Assembly: GCA_934373635.1 (NCBI GenBank)
Contig: CAKROZ010000013.1
Span: 1 to 33,505, forward strand
Length of the DNA stretch: 33,505 bases
Source: an uncultured Eubacteriales bacterium
Lineage (GTDB): Bacteria > Bacillota > Clostridia > Oscillospirales > CAG-272
Direction: 5' to 3'
Shown: piece after piece, positions 8,624 through 16,574 of the stretch
Position numbering within the stretch: position 1 is the stretch's first letter
Layout: the number at the start of each line of letters is the position of its first letter
Program-made: the position numbers and the translations under genes
The notes under the pieces: generated by a model
Told to the model about the DNA's origin: nothing
Seen by the model: only the letters and a program-made list of their open reading frames with translations
The model's database searches: none

Positions 8624-8687
8624 TGCCCGTGACGGATTCCAACCGACGCCTTTGTAAACAACGCTCTCCCTTAAGCTACCTGGGCAT
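8624..8687 (-). pseudogene. tRNA-like relic
   Basis: The minus strand reads like a shortened tRNA. An acceptor-like GCCC/GGGC pairs with two mismatches further in. A canonical TAGCTTA...GAGC D-arm (8678-8664) has a short loop containing GGG. The TTGGAAT T-loop sits in a CGG/CCG stem (8647-8634). The anticodon arm is missing or collapsed: only about 15 nt lie where 23 are expected. The total is about 64 nt against 72-76 for a functional tRNA, and there is no CCA. A decayed tRNA (possibly Val-like, TTTAC remnant) is the simplest reading. Confidence 0.4.
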
Positions 8688-8694
8688 ATGAATA

Positions 8695-9273
8695 CTAATC
8701 GTCCTCACTTTGCAAAAGCTCTCTGTGTGCGCGAAGTCTTCGGAACAGGCGATCTCTCGCATTCCCGACAGACTTCTCGTCCCTCCCGAGCGCCTCTGCC
8801 GCCTGAGAAACGGAATAGCCATGAATACAGAGAAGAAGAAACACGCGATACTCGTAATCGGACGCCAAAGCCTTCACACGTCCGAGCAACGCGGCATACG
8901 CCTCGTCACGAAGAAGTGCCGCCTCAATCCCGTCGGGCGCAGCAACCGACTCGGTGTCCAGCGCATCGAGAGAACCCGCGACCGTCTGCTCCTTACGCAC
9001 CGCCCGCGTCAGCCGACGGCAGACACAGATCTTCGCATAAAGACCGAAGGAAACCGCTCCCTGCTCCGTCCGATAGGTGCGCGCCGCGTCATGCAGTGCG
9101 ATCTGCGCCTCTGCGAGCGCCTCTCTGAACGAAAGCCGACCGTGGCAGATGTCCTCCGCCGAACGCGTCATCATCGGCATATAGCGGCGGGTCAACTCGG
9201 CGAACGCCTCATCTTCCCCTTCCCGAACGGCTCGTATCAACGCGTTGATCTCGGTATCGGTATAGGAACGCAT
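8695..9273 (-). CDS. SigH-like sigma-70 family RNA polymerase sigma factor
   Basis: A 192-residue protein. Sigma region 2 spans about 20-100 (DEAFAELTRRYMPM, then a core-binding helix and the -10-recognition helix ending CRRLTRAVRKE). An SLDALD linker follows, then region 4 (about 135-185) with the helix-turn-helix YSVSQAAEALGRDEKSV. The layout matches SigH of Bacillus, including the KSVxNAxxRxxRRL ending. It would direct core polymerase to stationary-phase or early sporulation promoters (inference). It is monocistronic with its own strong promoter. The stop codon is 7 bp from the tRNA-like relic. Confidence 0.8.
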   Translation of the reverse strand: MRSYTDTEINALIRAVREGEDEAFAELTRRYMPMMTRSAEDICHGRLSFREALAEAQIALHDAARTYRTEQGAVSFGLYAKICVCRRLTRAVRKEQTVAGSLDALDTESVAAPDGIEAALLRDEAYAALLGRVKALASDYEYRVFLLLCIHGYSVSQAAEALGRDEKSVGNARDRLFRRLRAHRELLQSEDD

Positions 9274-9304
9274 CTTCGCTTCTCTTTCTTTTTCTCTACC
9301 TACT

Positions 9305-9332
9305 ATTATACCGTTTTATAAATTTTTGTCAA
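9305..9332 (-). promoter_or_regulatory. Near-perfect SigA promoter of the SigH-like gene
   Basis: TTGACA (9332-9327), a 16 bp spacer and TATAAT (9310-9305) on the minus strand, 32 bp before the start codon. Confidence 0.8.
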
Positions 9333-9441
9333 GTGTTTTGTTGAAAAAAAATCATTTTTGTGAAAGTTTTTTTCAATTTCGAAAAAAAAGCAGGGGAAAA
9401 GGGAGCCGCGATGGTGCCCGAAAAGCGATTTTTATAAAATT

Positions 9442-9478
9442 CCGCCGTCCCGCGTGCGGTTTGGCTGCGGGGTGGCGG
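9442..9478 (-). terminator. Terminator after the DUF4364 gene
   Basis: CCGCCACCCCGC pairs with GCGGGACGGCGG on the minus strand (two G-T wobbles, 13-nt loop). It is followed by AATTTTATAAAAAT and lies just beyond the stop codon at 9484. Confidence 0.55.
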
Positions 9479-9483
9479 AGATT

Positions 9484-10038
9484 TCAGGGAAGATATGCAA
9501 TCTTTTGCGTGGTGGCGAAGAGAATCCCGCGATAGATGTCGTCGGGCTTCGCCTCGAAATTGCGGCGTGCCTCCTCTGCCTCCGTGCGGGAGGAAAAGGT
9601 CAGCGTGGTGTTCATAAGCTCCCCCGTCGCATCCGAGACGACGAGACGGACGGCATAGCGCCCGTTCGGAAGCTCTTCGACCGAAGAGGAAATGTCCGCC
9701 TCGCGTCTCGCGAGGGAGAGATACTTCGCCGCGGCGTTCAGGCTCTTCTCACGAAAGGCGGGGTCGAGCGTATCGTAGAGCTCCGAGGCGATCATGCGCC
9801 CGCTCTTCGAGATCATGTAGTAGGTCTCGCCGTCGACGGTATCGCTGTAGAGATGTCCGTCGTCGACAAGCTCCGAGAAGGCGACCTCATACTCGAAGGA
9901 GAGCATATAGGTGTTCTCCGCGATGATGCGCATGAGCGTCGTCTTGTCGATCGGATACGCGATCTTTTCAAGTAAAAACAGGAGAAAGACCTTGATGTCC
10001 GTCAGGGTGCGAAGGCGAAAGTTCTTTTCTTTTTTCAT
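9484..10038 (-). CDS. DUF4364 family winged-helix protein
   Basis: A 184-residue protein. The N-terminal 80 residues form a PadR-like winged helix (TLTDIKVFLLFLLEKI, then a helix-turn-helix and a wing ending YYMISKSG). The C-terminal half is an alpha/beta domain (NGRYAVRLVVSD, then TLTFSSRTEAEEARRNFEA). This is the standard DUF4364 layout. It is probably a DNA-binding regulator; its targets are unknown. It follows the lipoprotein gene by 16 bp, and the sequence before its ATG is a poor ribosome binding site, so translation may depend on the upstream gene. Confidence 0.8.
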   Translation of the reverse strand: MKKEKNFRLRTLTDIKVFLLFLLEKIAYPIDKTTLMRIIAENTYMLSFEYEVAFSELVDDGHLYSDTVDGETYYMISKSGRMIASELYDTLDPAFREKSLNAAAKYLSLARREADISSSVEELPNGRYAVRLVVSDATGELMNTTLTFSSRTEAEEARRNFEAKPDDIYRGILFATTQKIAYLP

Positions 10039-10054
10039 GGTTTCGGGTTTCGGA

Positions 10055-11854
10055 TCAGTCCGCCTCGATGAAGCGGTCGCGGTAATTCTTCAGCGATGCC
10101 TTCGTGAAAGAGAAGAAGCCGTAGCCGTCCGACTTCAAGCCGGAGAGCTGATTGCTGATATATGCGTAATTCTGTCCGTAGAGAACGGGAATGATCGGCA
10201 TATCCTCACAGAGCGTCTTCTCTGCCGTGCGGAGGAGATCGACACGGCCCTTGTCCTTCGTTCCGAGCGCGTAGGCGTCGTGAATGAGTTTATCATAAGC
10301 TTCGCTCGTATAGCCGCTGATGTTCTTGCGGTAGGTTGCGTTGTCCTTCAGGTCGGCGGTGCCGTTTCCGTTCATGTCGGAGGTGAACGCCGAGAGGGCG
10401 ACGAAGGCATCCTTCGAATACATCTGCCACTCGATGCCGATCACGTCAAAGTTTCTTTTTCCGACCGACGCTTCCTTGACGAGTGTCTGTATTTCGGAAT
10501 CGAGGATCTCGAGGCTTTCTCCGGTCGAAACATCATATACGCCTTGCGTCTTTGTCGAGCCGACGGGTTTCACGGTCACGGTAAAGCCGAGAGACTCCCA
10601 CGCCTCCTTGGCGAGTGCGGCGAGCGCGAGGTTCTCCGCATCGTTGTTCACCGTCAGGGTAAATGCCTTTGCAACATCGGCGGGGATCTGCGCCTTCGCG
10701 AGCGCTTCTCTCGCGGCGGTGAGATCCGCCTTCGTCCCGATCAGGGCGTCCCCGCGGAACTTCTTCCCCGTCGCGACATTGAGAACGGTGTCGGGGAGGA
10801 AGCCGTTCGCCGCCTTTGCGAAAGTGACGGCGTTCGCCATCGCCTCACGGTCGAGCGCGAGGGACAGCGCAAGGCGCACGTTCTTGTCCGCAAAGAGCGG
10901 ATTTTCGGTATTGAATACATAAGTATAGGTGGAAAGCGTATCGTTGACGGTAGCCTTCGACGTGTTCTCCCGTCTGTCGGCGAGGATGTCGTTCGTCTCG
11001 CTCATCGGCACGGATGCGTTACCGATATAGAAGAGGGTGTTGTTCTCGATGGCGTCGTAGTCGAGGTCGACCTTTTCCATATTTTCCGTCCAGAAGGACG
11101 CGAGGAATTCGGGCGTGACTTCCTTGACATAATTGACCTCGGTGGTCTTCTGATGATACCCGATGTTACGCTGAATGGCGAATTCACCCGTCGCGTCGTT
11201 CATCGAGCGGATGGAGAACGGGCCGTTTGTCATCATGGTATTCAGCTGCTTTGTCCAATAAGAAGAGGAAGACTTCGCGATGTCCTCGCGAACCGGCGAG
11301 GTCGCAAGTGCCGAGAGATTCGCAAGCAGTGTGTCGGGGTCGCCGCCCTCGCGGTAGCGGATCGTAATCTCATAGAGTCCCGATGCCGACGCACCGAAGG
11401 TGTAAAGAGACGCGTCTCCGCGCTTCACCTCGACGGCGCCCTCAATGTCATAGAAAAGAGCGGCTGCGGGGTTCGCGTTGTTCGGCTCCATGATGCGGTC
11501 GCGCCATGCGTAGATGAAGTCCTCCGCCTTCACGCGCACGTTGTCCGACCAATAGGATTCGCGAAGGGAGATCACGATCTCGCGATCCTCCTTGTTCACC
11601 TTGTAGCTCTGCGCGGCGGCACAGGAGAGATTGCCGTTTTTGTCCAGAGAAAAGAGCGGCTCGAAGAGCAGGCTCATCAACTGCGCGGCGTTGTCGTTCA
11701 CGTAATAGTCCGTCGGGTCGAAATCGTAGATTTCATCGCCGAGATACACCTTGATTTGCGGTCCCGCGTCCTTCGGCGCTCCGCATGCGGTCAAAAGCAC
11801 CGCGGTACCGAGCAGGAGGCTGAGGGAAAGGATAAGGCTCACGATTTTTTTCAT
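10055..11854 (-). CDS. ABC transporter peptide-binding lipoprotein (SBP family 5)
   Basis: A 599-residue lipoprotein. A signal peptide ends in the lipobox LLTAC with Cys24 as the lipidated residue. The mature part has the OppA/DppA-type two-lobe layout: FDPTDYYVNDNAAQLMSLLFEPLF near the front, then ESYWSDNVRVKAEDFIYAWRD, then the LSLALDREA segment. It would capture oligopeptides outside the cell for an oligopeptide ABC permease, but no permease or ATPase genes are nearby, so this is an orphan receptor in this window. The start at 11854 follows GGAGGAACAT. Upstream in-frame codons lie in the promoter and are rejected. Confidence 0.9.
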   Translation of the reverse strand: MKKIVSLILSLSLLLGTAVLLTACGAPKDAGPQIKVYLGDEIYDFDPTDYYVNDNAAQLMSLLFEPLFSLDKNGNLSCAAAQSYKVNKEDREIVISLRESYWSDNVRVKAEDFIYAWRDRIMEPNNANPAAALFYDIEGAVEVKRGDASLYTFGASASGLYEITIRYREGGDPDTLLANLSALATSPVREDIAKSSSSYWTKQLNTMMTNGPFSIRSMNDATGEFAIQRNIGYHQKTTEVNYVKEVTPEFLASFWTENMEKVDLDYDAIENNTLFYIGNASVPMSETNDILADRRENTSKATVNDTLSTYTYVFNTENPLFADKNVRLALSLALDREAMANAVTFAKAANGFLPDTVLNVATGKKFRGDALIGTKADLTAAREALAKAQIPADVAKAFTLTVNNDAENLALAALAKEAWESLGFTVTVKPVGSTKTQGVYDVSTGESLEILDSEIQTLVKEASVGKRNFDVIGIEWQMYSKDAFVALSAFTSDMNGNGTADLKDNATYRKNISGYTSEAYDKLIHDAYALGTKDKGRVDLLRTAEKTLCEDMPIIPVLYGQNYAYISNQLSGLKSDGYGFFSFTKASLKNYRDRFIEAD

Positions 11855-11894
11855 ATGTTCCTCCGAAAAGCATAACACGCTTTGTATGGTAAAT

Positions 11895-11923
11895 ATTTTA
11901 TCATATTTTTTATTTTTTTGCAA
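11895..11923 (-). promoter_or_regulatory. SigA-type promoter of the lipoprotein-DUF4364 operon
   Basis: TTGCAA (11923-11918), a 17 bp spacer and TAAAAT (11900-11895) on the minus strand, in an AT-rich stretch about 40 bp before the start codon. Confidence 0.55.
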
Positions 11924-12042
11924 TCCCCTGCCCGCATTTTCGGGAAGAATTTTGTTTTTCGTAAGATTGCACAAACGTGCTTTTCTTTTTCTGTACAAAA
12001 TGCCCAAAGGCAGGGCGCGCCGTATAGAAACCGTCGGGGCGG

Positions 12043-12070
12043 GAATACTTCCGAAAGATTCCGTATTCTA
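12043..12070 (+). promoter_or_regulatory. gpr: Candidate SigG-type promoter of gpr
   Basis: GAATA (12043-12047), a 16 bp spacer and TATTCTA (12064-12070) resemble the forespore SigG pattern (GHATR, 17-18 bp, CATNHTA). The spacer is short by one and the first -10 base differs. The position, 46 bp before the gpr start, fits. This is weak evidence taken alone. Confidence 0.3.
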
Positions 12071-12115
12071 TCGGAAGCGCGGCACGCCGCGAATATCCGA
12101 AAAAGGAGAGCGAGC

Positions 12116-13003
12116 ATGGGACTTGATTTTACGCGAAAGGATAATTTTTACAGTGATCTTGCCTGCGAGCGGCGGCGTGCCGACACCGAGACGCCGGGCG
12201 TCGAATTCACGCGTGAGGAGGTCGGCGCCCTCGTATGGGAGCGTATCCGTATCACCTCGAGCGAGGGAGAACGGAGCATCGGACGTCCGATGGGGCGCTA
12301 CTATACCCTTCATCTGCCCGAAAACGCGGCGGACGAGGAGATCCGCGAGAGTGCAACGGAGGAATTGTCCGCCGCGATCCTCGGACTTCTCGAGGAGCTG
12401 CCCTACTTCCCCTCCCGCGTGCTCATCGTCGGGCTCGGAAACGGGGAGCTGACGCCCGATGCCGTCGGCGTCCGCGTCGCCGACCGCGTGCACGCCACGA
12501 TGCACCTTGCCGCGTATGACAGGCGGACCTTCCGCGCGCTCGACTGTGCGGAGATCGCGGTGCTCTCCCCCGGTGTGGCAGCGGAAAGCGGCATGGACGC
12601 CGGGGAGGTCGCCGAGGCGGTCGCGGAGAAGATCCATCCCGACGCCGTAATCGCCGTAGACGCGCTCGCGGCGAGAGAAAAGGCACGGCTCGGCAGAACG
12701 ATCCAGCTCTCGGACACGGGAATCTTCCCCGGGAGCGGGGTCGGCAACCGCAGGCGTGCGCTCTCCTTCGAGACGCTCGGCGTCCCGGTGATCGCCGTCG
12801 GCGTTCCGACCGTTATCGACGCACGCGCCCTCGCCGCGGATACGGCGCTTTCTCTCGGCGCGGACGCGGATAAGGTCAACAGATTCCTGTCCTCGGAGGA
12901 AGGAAAATACTTTGTCACGCCGAAGGATATTGACGAAATTGTAAATAATAGTGCGCAGATCATCGCAAATTCCGTCAATGCCGCCGTCGGCGTCGTGATA
13001 TAG
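12116..13003 (+). CDS. gpr: Germination protease GPR
   Basis: A 295-residue aspartic-type endopeptidase that degrades small acid-soluble spore proteins during germination. Family blocks are in order: SDLACERRR near the N-terminus (propeptide region), VLIVGLGNGELTPDAVG, VLSPGVAAESGM, then DAVIAVDALAAR, QLSDTGIFPGSGVGNRR, and IAVGVPTVIDA. In the family the enzyme is made in the forespore as an inactive zymogen (P46) and is self-cleaved. The start at 12116 follows AAAAAGGAG; an extension to 11882 crosses the divergent promoter. The gene marks the host as a spore former. Confidence 0.96.
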   Translation: MGLDFTRKDNFYSDLACERRRADTETPGVEFTREEVGALVWERIRITSSEGERSIGRPMGRYYTLHLPENAADEEIRESATEELSAAILGLLEELPYFPSRVLIVGLGNGELTPDAVGVRVADRVHATMHLAAYDRRTFRALDCAEIAVLSPGVAAESGMDAGEVAEAVAEKIHPDAVIAVDALAAREKARLGRTIQLSDTGIFPGSGVGNRRRALSFETLGVPVIAVGVPTVIDARALAADTALSLGADADKVNRFLSSEEGKYFVTPKDIDEIVNNSAQIIANSVNAAVGVVI

Positions 13004-13030
13004 AGCGCTCTTCTCCTCTCCGCTTATAAA

Positions 13031-13062
13031 AAAATCAAGGGTGCCGAAGCACCCTTGATTTT
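13031..13062. terminator. Bidirectional terminator between gpr and the nitroreductase gene
   Basis: A 14-bp perfect stem (13031-13044 with 13049-13062) around CGAA, with A-runs on the left and T-runs on the right, so it can stop transcription from both converging genes. Confidence 0.88.
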
Positions 13063-13157
13063 TTTGTCTTGAAAGTCTTCTCGAAGACTGCACGCAGGAT
13101 CGCCCCGCAGCTTTCTTCGGAAAGAATGTTTCCGAAACGATACGGCACGCGCCGCGA

Positions 13158-13739
13158 TCACGTTCCGCTTTCCTTTTTCAGTATCACTTCGTCGAGCGAG
13201 CGTTTCGGCACCCGATGCGTTCCGTCGGGCAAGCGGTAATAGCGGATGTCGCCATCCGTCACGCCGACGAGCTCCACATGCTCGATCGGGGCGCCGAGGG
13301 CGATCACAAGCTCGGGATGCCAGCCCTCAAAGCCGAACAGTGCATCGACCGCCTCGCGCCGAAAGCTGCGGATCACGCAACCGCCGAGCCCTCGCTCGAC
13401 CGCCGAGAGAAGGATCGCCTCCGTCGCGATTCCGATGTCGATGCCGAGCGTGGAGTCGGGCGCCTTCTCGGTAAAGAGAACGAGATACGCCGCGGGACGC
13501 TCCCCCGCCGCAGGTCCCGCAAAATCCTTGAGATAGGCGGCGAAGGCGAGATTTCCGAAGAGGGCGTCGCATGTCGCGGCATCGGTCACGGTAGCGTAAC
13601 GAATGCGCTGAAGATTCCCCGCCGAGGGAGAAAGGCGTGCCGCGTCCACCAAGGCGAGCAGTTCTTCCTCCGAAAGACGATGCTTTTCGTCAAAGCGTCG
13701 GTAGGAGCGGTTCTTCAGAATCAAATCATGGAGCTTCAT
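13158..13739 (-). CDS. Nitroreductase family protein
   Basis: A 193-residue FMN-dependent oxidoreductase of the nitroreductase fold. The N-terminal NRSYRRFDE binds the FMN phosphate; SPSAGNLQ follows, and further along come GIDIGIATEAILLSAVERGLG and a conserved PELVIALG strand. The enzymes are usually homodimers using NAD(P)H to reduce nitro groups or quinones; the physiological substrate cannot be read from sequence. It is the last gene downstream of obg, with a 124 bp gap that shows no clear terminator or promoter, so co-transcription is possible. Confidence 0.88.
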   Translation of the reverse strand: MKLHDLILKNRSYRRFDEKHRLSEEELLALVDAARLSPSAGNLQRIRYATVTDAATCDALFGNLAFAAYLKDFAGPAAGERPAAYLVLFTEKAPDSTLGIDIGIATEAILLSAVERGLGGCVIRSFRREAVDALFGFEGWHPELVIALGAPIEHVELVGVTDGDIRYYRLPDGTHRVPKRSLDEVILKKESGT

Positions 13740-13863
13740 TTTATATTTCCCTTCATTTTTAATTCAAAAGCGAAAGCAAAAAATCATCCGTCGTGAGTGT
13801 CCGTGTCAAATACGTTCTCGGCACTAAAGTCGACACGCGCATAGATTGAAATCTTCCCTTTTA

Positions 13864-15147
13864 TCAATACAGGAATTCAAACTCGAAGTCGTAGAGATCG
13901 ACGGTATCTCCTTCCTTGACGCCCGCCTCGCGGAGTTTATCGATCACTCCGTTTTTCAGCAGAACGCGCTGGAAGAAATTCAGCGACTCGTAATCGTCGA
14001 AGTTGATCTGCCCCATGAAATTGCGGAGCCATTCGCCCTCGACGTAATACACGCCGTTTTCCACTCGGACGGTCGTCTCGCGTGTGCCGACGGCGCCTGC
14101 CGCCGCCTCTTCCTCCGCCGAGATCTCGGGCTCGTACACCGTGAGTTTCGGCAATGTCGCGAGCGTCTTTTCGGCAAGGCGGACGAGCTCGGGAAGTCCC
14201 TCCCCCGTCACGGCGGAGACAAAGACGATCTCCCGTCCGAGCTTCTCCGCATAAGAGCGAAGCTCTTCGCGGATCGGCGCGTCCTCGGGGATCGCGTCCG
14301 TCTTGTTCGCCACAAGGATCTGCGGACGTCCGCCGAGCTCGTCGGAATACTTTTCGAGCTCGGCATCGATCTTATCGATGTCTTCGAGCGGGTCACGTCC
14401 GTCCTGTGCCGATGCGTCCACCACGTGCAACAGCAGTCGGCAACGATCCACATGGCGAAGGAATTCGTGCCCGAGTCCCGCGCCGTCGGAGGCACCCTCG
14501 ATCAGCCCGGGGATGTCTGCGGCGAGAAAGCCGTGCCCCTCCCCCGTCTTCACGACGCCGAGATTCGGGGAAAGCGTGGTAAAATGATAATCGGCGATCT
14601 TCGGCTTTGCGGCAGAGATGCGCGAGAGGATCGAGGACTTTCCGACATTCGGGAAGCCGACGAGTCCCACCTCGGCAAGCATTTTTAATTCGAGAAGAAC
14701 CTCGCGCTCCTCTCCTTTGGTGCCGCTCTTGGCAAAGCGGGGAATCTGCCGCGTCGGTGTGGCAAAATGGCGGTTGCCGAAGCCCCCTCTGCCGCCGTGG
14801 CAGAGGATGAATTCGTCGGCGTTCGCCATATCGAAAATGATCTTTCCGCTCGCCGCGTCGCGGATCAGCGTCCCCGGCGGCACGGGAAGCACCGTGTCCT
14901 CCCCGTTCTTTCCGTGCATTTTGCCACCCATACCGCCGCCGCCGTTCTCGGCGACGAATTTCCTTTTATAACGATAGGAAAGCAGGGTATTTGAGCCCGT
15001 GTCCACACGGAACACAATGTTGCCGCCTCTGCCGCCGTCGCCGCCGTCAGGACCTCCCGCGGCAACATACTTTTCGCGGCGGAAGGAGACGGCACCGTTT
15101 CCGCCGTCTCCCGCTTTGACATAAATCTTAATGTGATCGATAAACAT
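13864..15147 (-). CDS. obg: GTPase Obg/CgtA
   Basis: A 427-residue ribosome-assembly GTPase. Residues 1-158 form the glycine-rich Obg fold (GGDGGRGGN, GGGGMGGKMHGKNGED). The G domain follows with GFPNVGKSS (P-loop), DIPGLIEGASDGAGLG (switch II), NKTD and the SAVTGEGL motif. A C-terminal OCT domain of about 70 residues ends DLYDFEFEFLY. It binds the 50S subunit late in assembly, and in Bacillus it also couples GTP status to sporulation. It follows der by 69 bp. The usual rplU-rpmA partners are not present in this window. Confidence 0.97.
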   Translation of the reverse strand: MFIDHIKIYVKAGDGGNGAVSFRREKYVAAGGPDGGDGGRGGNIVFRVDTGSNTLLSYRYKRKFVAENGGGGMGGKMHGKNGEDTVLPVPPGTLIRDAASGKIIFDMANADEFILCHGGRGGFGNRHFATPTRQIPRFAKSGTKGEEREVLLELKMLAEVGLVGFPNVGKSSILSRISAAKPKIADYHFTTLSPNLGVVKTGEGHGFLAADIPGLIEGASDGAGLGHEFLRHVDRCRLLLHVVDASAQDGRDPLEDIDKIDAELEKYSDELGGRPQILVANKTDAIPEDAPIREELRSYAEKLGREIVFVSAVTGEGLPELVRLAEKTLATLPKLTVYEPEISAEEEAAAGAVGTRETTVRVENGVYYVEGEWLRNFMGQINFDDYESLNFFQRVLLKNGVIDKLREAGVKEGDTVDLYDFEFEFLY

Positions 15148-15216
15148 ATTTTTCGTGATTCCCTTCGCAATTTCGCGCAGATTCGGCGCAAAATGTAACG
15201 ATTTGTTTTCTTTTTG

Positions 15217-16554
15217 TCAGTTTCCGATGCCGTCGTCACCCTTCTGGCGAAGGACGAGTCGGATTGGTGTGCCCTCAAATCCGAAGGCTTCTCTCAGACA
15301 ATTTTCGATATACCGCTGATAGGAGAAATGAAAGAGTGCGGCGCTGTTGCAGAAGATGACGAAGGTCGGCGGGTTTGCGCTCGTCTCGGTCATGTAGTAG
15401 ATCTTCAGCCGCTTCCCCTTATCCGACGGGGGCTGTACCCGCGTCATCGCGTCGTTCAGTACGTCGTTGAGCATTCCCGTCGGCACGCGGCGGGAGGCTT
15501 CTTCATAGACCTTGCGGATGAGCGGATAGAGCTTCTCTACCCGCTGTCCCGTCAGGGCGGAAATGTACACGATCGGCGCATAGGTCATATAGGCGAGTGC
15601 GGTGCGCACATCGTTCGTATACTTGTTCGTCGTGTTGTTGTCCTTCTCCATGGTGTCCCACTTGTTGACGACGATGATGCACGCCTTCCCCGCCTCGTGT
15701 GCGATGCCGGCGATGCGCTCGTCCTGCTCGGTCACGCCGTCGGCGGCGTCGATCATCAGAAGACAGACATCGGCGCGTTCCACTGCCGCCTTGGCACGCA
15801 GAACGCTGAATTTCTCGATGCGGTCCTCCACCTTCGCCTGTCTGCGGATGCCCGCCGTGTCGATGAAGTTGAACACGCCGTAGGCGTTCTCGACCCGCGT
15901 ATCCACCGCGTCACGCGTCGTACCCGCGATGTCCGAGACGATGAGGCGCTCTTCCCCGCACATGCGGTTGATGACCGAGGATTTTCCCGCATTCGGCTTT
16001 CCGATGACGGCGACGCGGATCACGCCGTCCTCCGCGGGCTCCTCCTCCGAAAAATCGCAGGTCTCGACGATCGCGTCGAGCAGGTCGCCCGAGCCCGTCC
16101 CGTGAAGAGAGGAAAGCGGAATGGGATCGCGGTCAAAGCCGAGCTCGTAAAATTCATAGAATTCATAGGGCAGCTCGCCCACTTTATCCACCTTATTGAC
16201 GACGGGAATGACGGGCTTCCCCGATTTTTTGAGCATGACGGCAATATCCCTGTCGTCGGCGACAAGTCCCGCGCGCACGTCGCAGAGAAAGACGATCACG
16301 TCCGCCGTCTCGATGGCGAGCGTCGCCTGACGGCGCATCTGACGCAGAATGGTATCGTCGCTCTTCGGCTCGATGCCTCCCGTATCGACGAGAAGGAAGC
16401 GGTGCTCCCCCCATTCGGCGTCCGCGTAAATGCGGTCGCGCGTCACGCCCGGGGTGTCCTCCACGATGGAGCGGCGCTCACCGATGATCTTATTAAACAG
16501 GGTGCTTTTGCCGACATTCGGTCTGCCGACAATGGCTACTATGGGTCTTGACAT
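15217..16554 (-). CDS. der: Ribosome-assembly GTPase Der (EngA)
   Basis: A 445-residue protein with two tandem G domains. G1 has GRPNVGKST, DTPG, DTGG and NKVD; G2 has GKPNAGKSS, DTAG and NKWD. A KH-like C-terminal domain ends in the family pattern GTPIRLVLRQK. It acts in 50S subunit maturation. The start follows GAGGTGAAGAT. The gene is second in an operon, 20 bp after the DUF512 protein, an arrangement common in clostridia. Confidence 0.97.
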   Translation of the reverse strand: MSRPIVAIVGRPNVGKSTLFNKIIGERRSIVEDTPGVTRDRIYADAEWGEHRFLLVDTGGIEPKSDDTILRQMRRQATLAIETADVIVFLCDVRAGLVADDRDIAVMLKKSGKPVIPVVNKVDKVGELPYEFYEFYELGFDRDPIPLSSLHGTGSGDLLDAIVETCDFSEEEPAEDGVIRVAVIGKPNAGKSSVINRMCGEERLIVSDIAGTTRDAVDTRVENAYGVFNFIDTAGIRRQAKVEDRIEKFSVLRAKAAVERADVCLLMIDAADGVTEQDERIAGIAHEAGKACIIVVNKWDTMEKDNNTTNKYTNDVRTALAYMTYAPIVYISALTGQRVEKLYPLIRKVYEEASRRVPTGMLNDVLNDAMTRVQPPSDKGKRLKIYYMTETSANPPTFVIFCNSAALFHFSYQRYIENCLREAFGFEGTPIRLVLRQKGDDGIGN

Positions 16555-16574
16555 ATCTTCACCTCGTATCTTTC

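Noticed and set aside
8082..8657. 191-codon plus-strand frame overlapping the zinc-ribbon gene
   Set aside because: The minus-strand frame has eight correctly spaced cysteines, a ribosome binding site and a terminator; the plus frame has none of these.
8624..8687. Functional tRNA
   Set aside because: About 64 nt, no proper anticodon stem, and two acceptor mismatches.
9911..11875. 654-codon open frame on the plus strand opposite the lipoprotein gene
   Set aside because: Shadow of the clearly real peptide-binding lipoprotein (lipobox, family motifs); it has no motif of its own.
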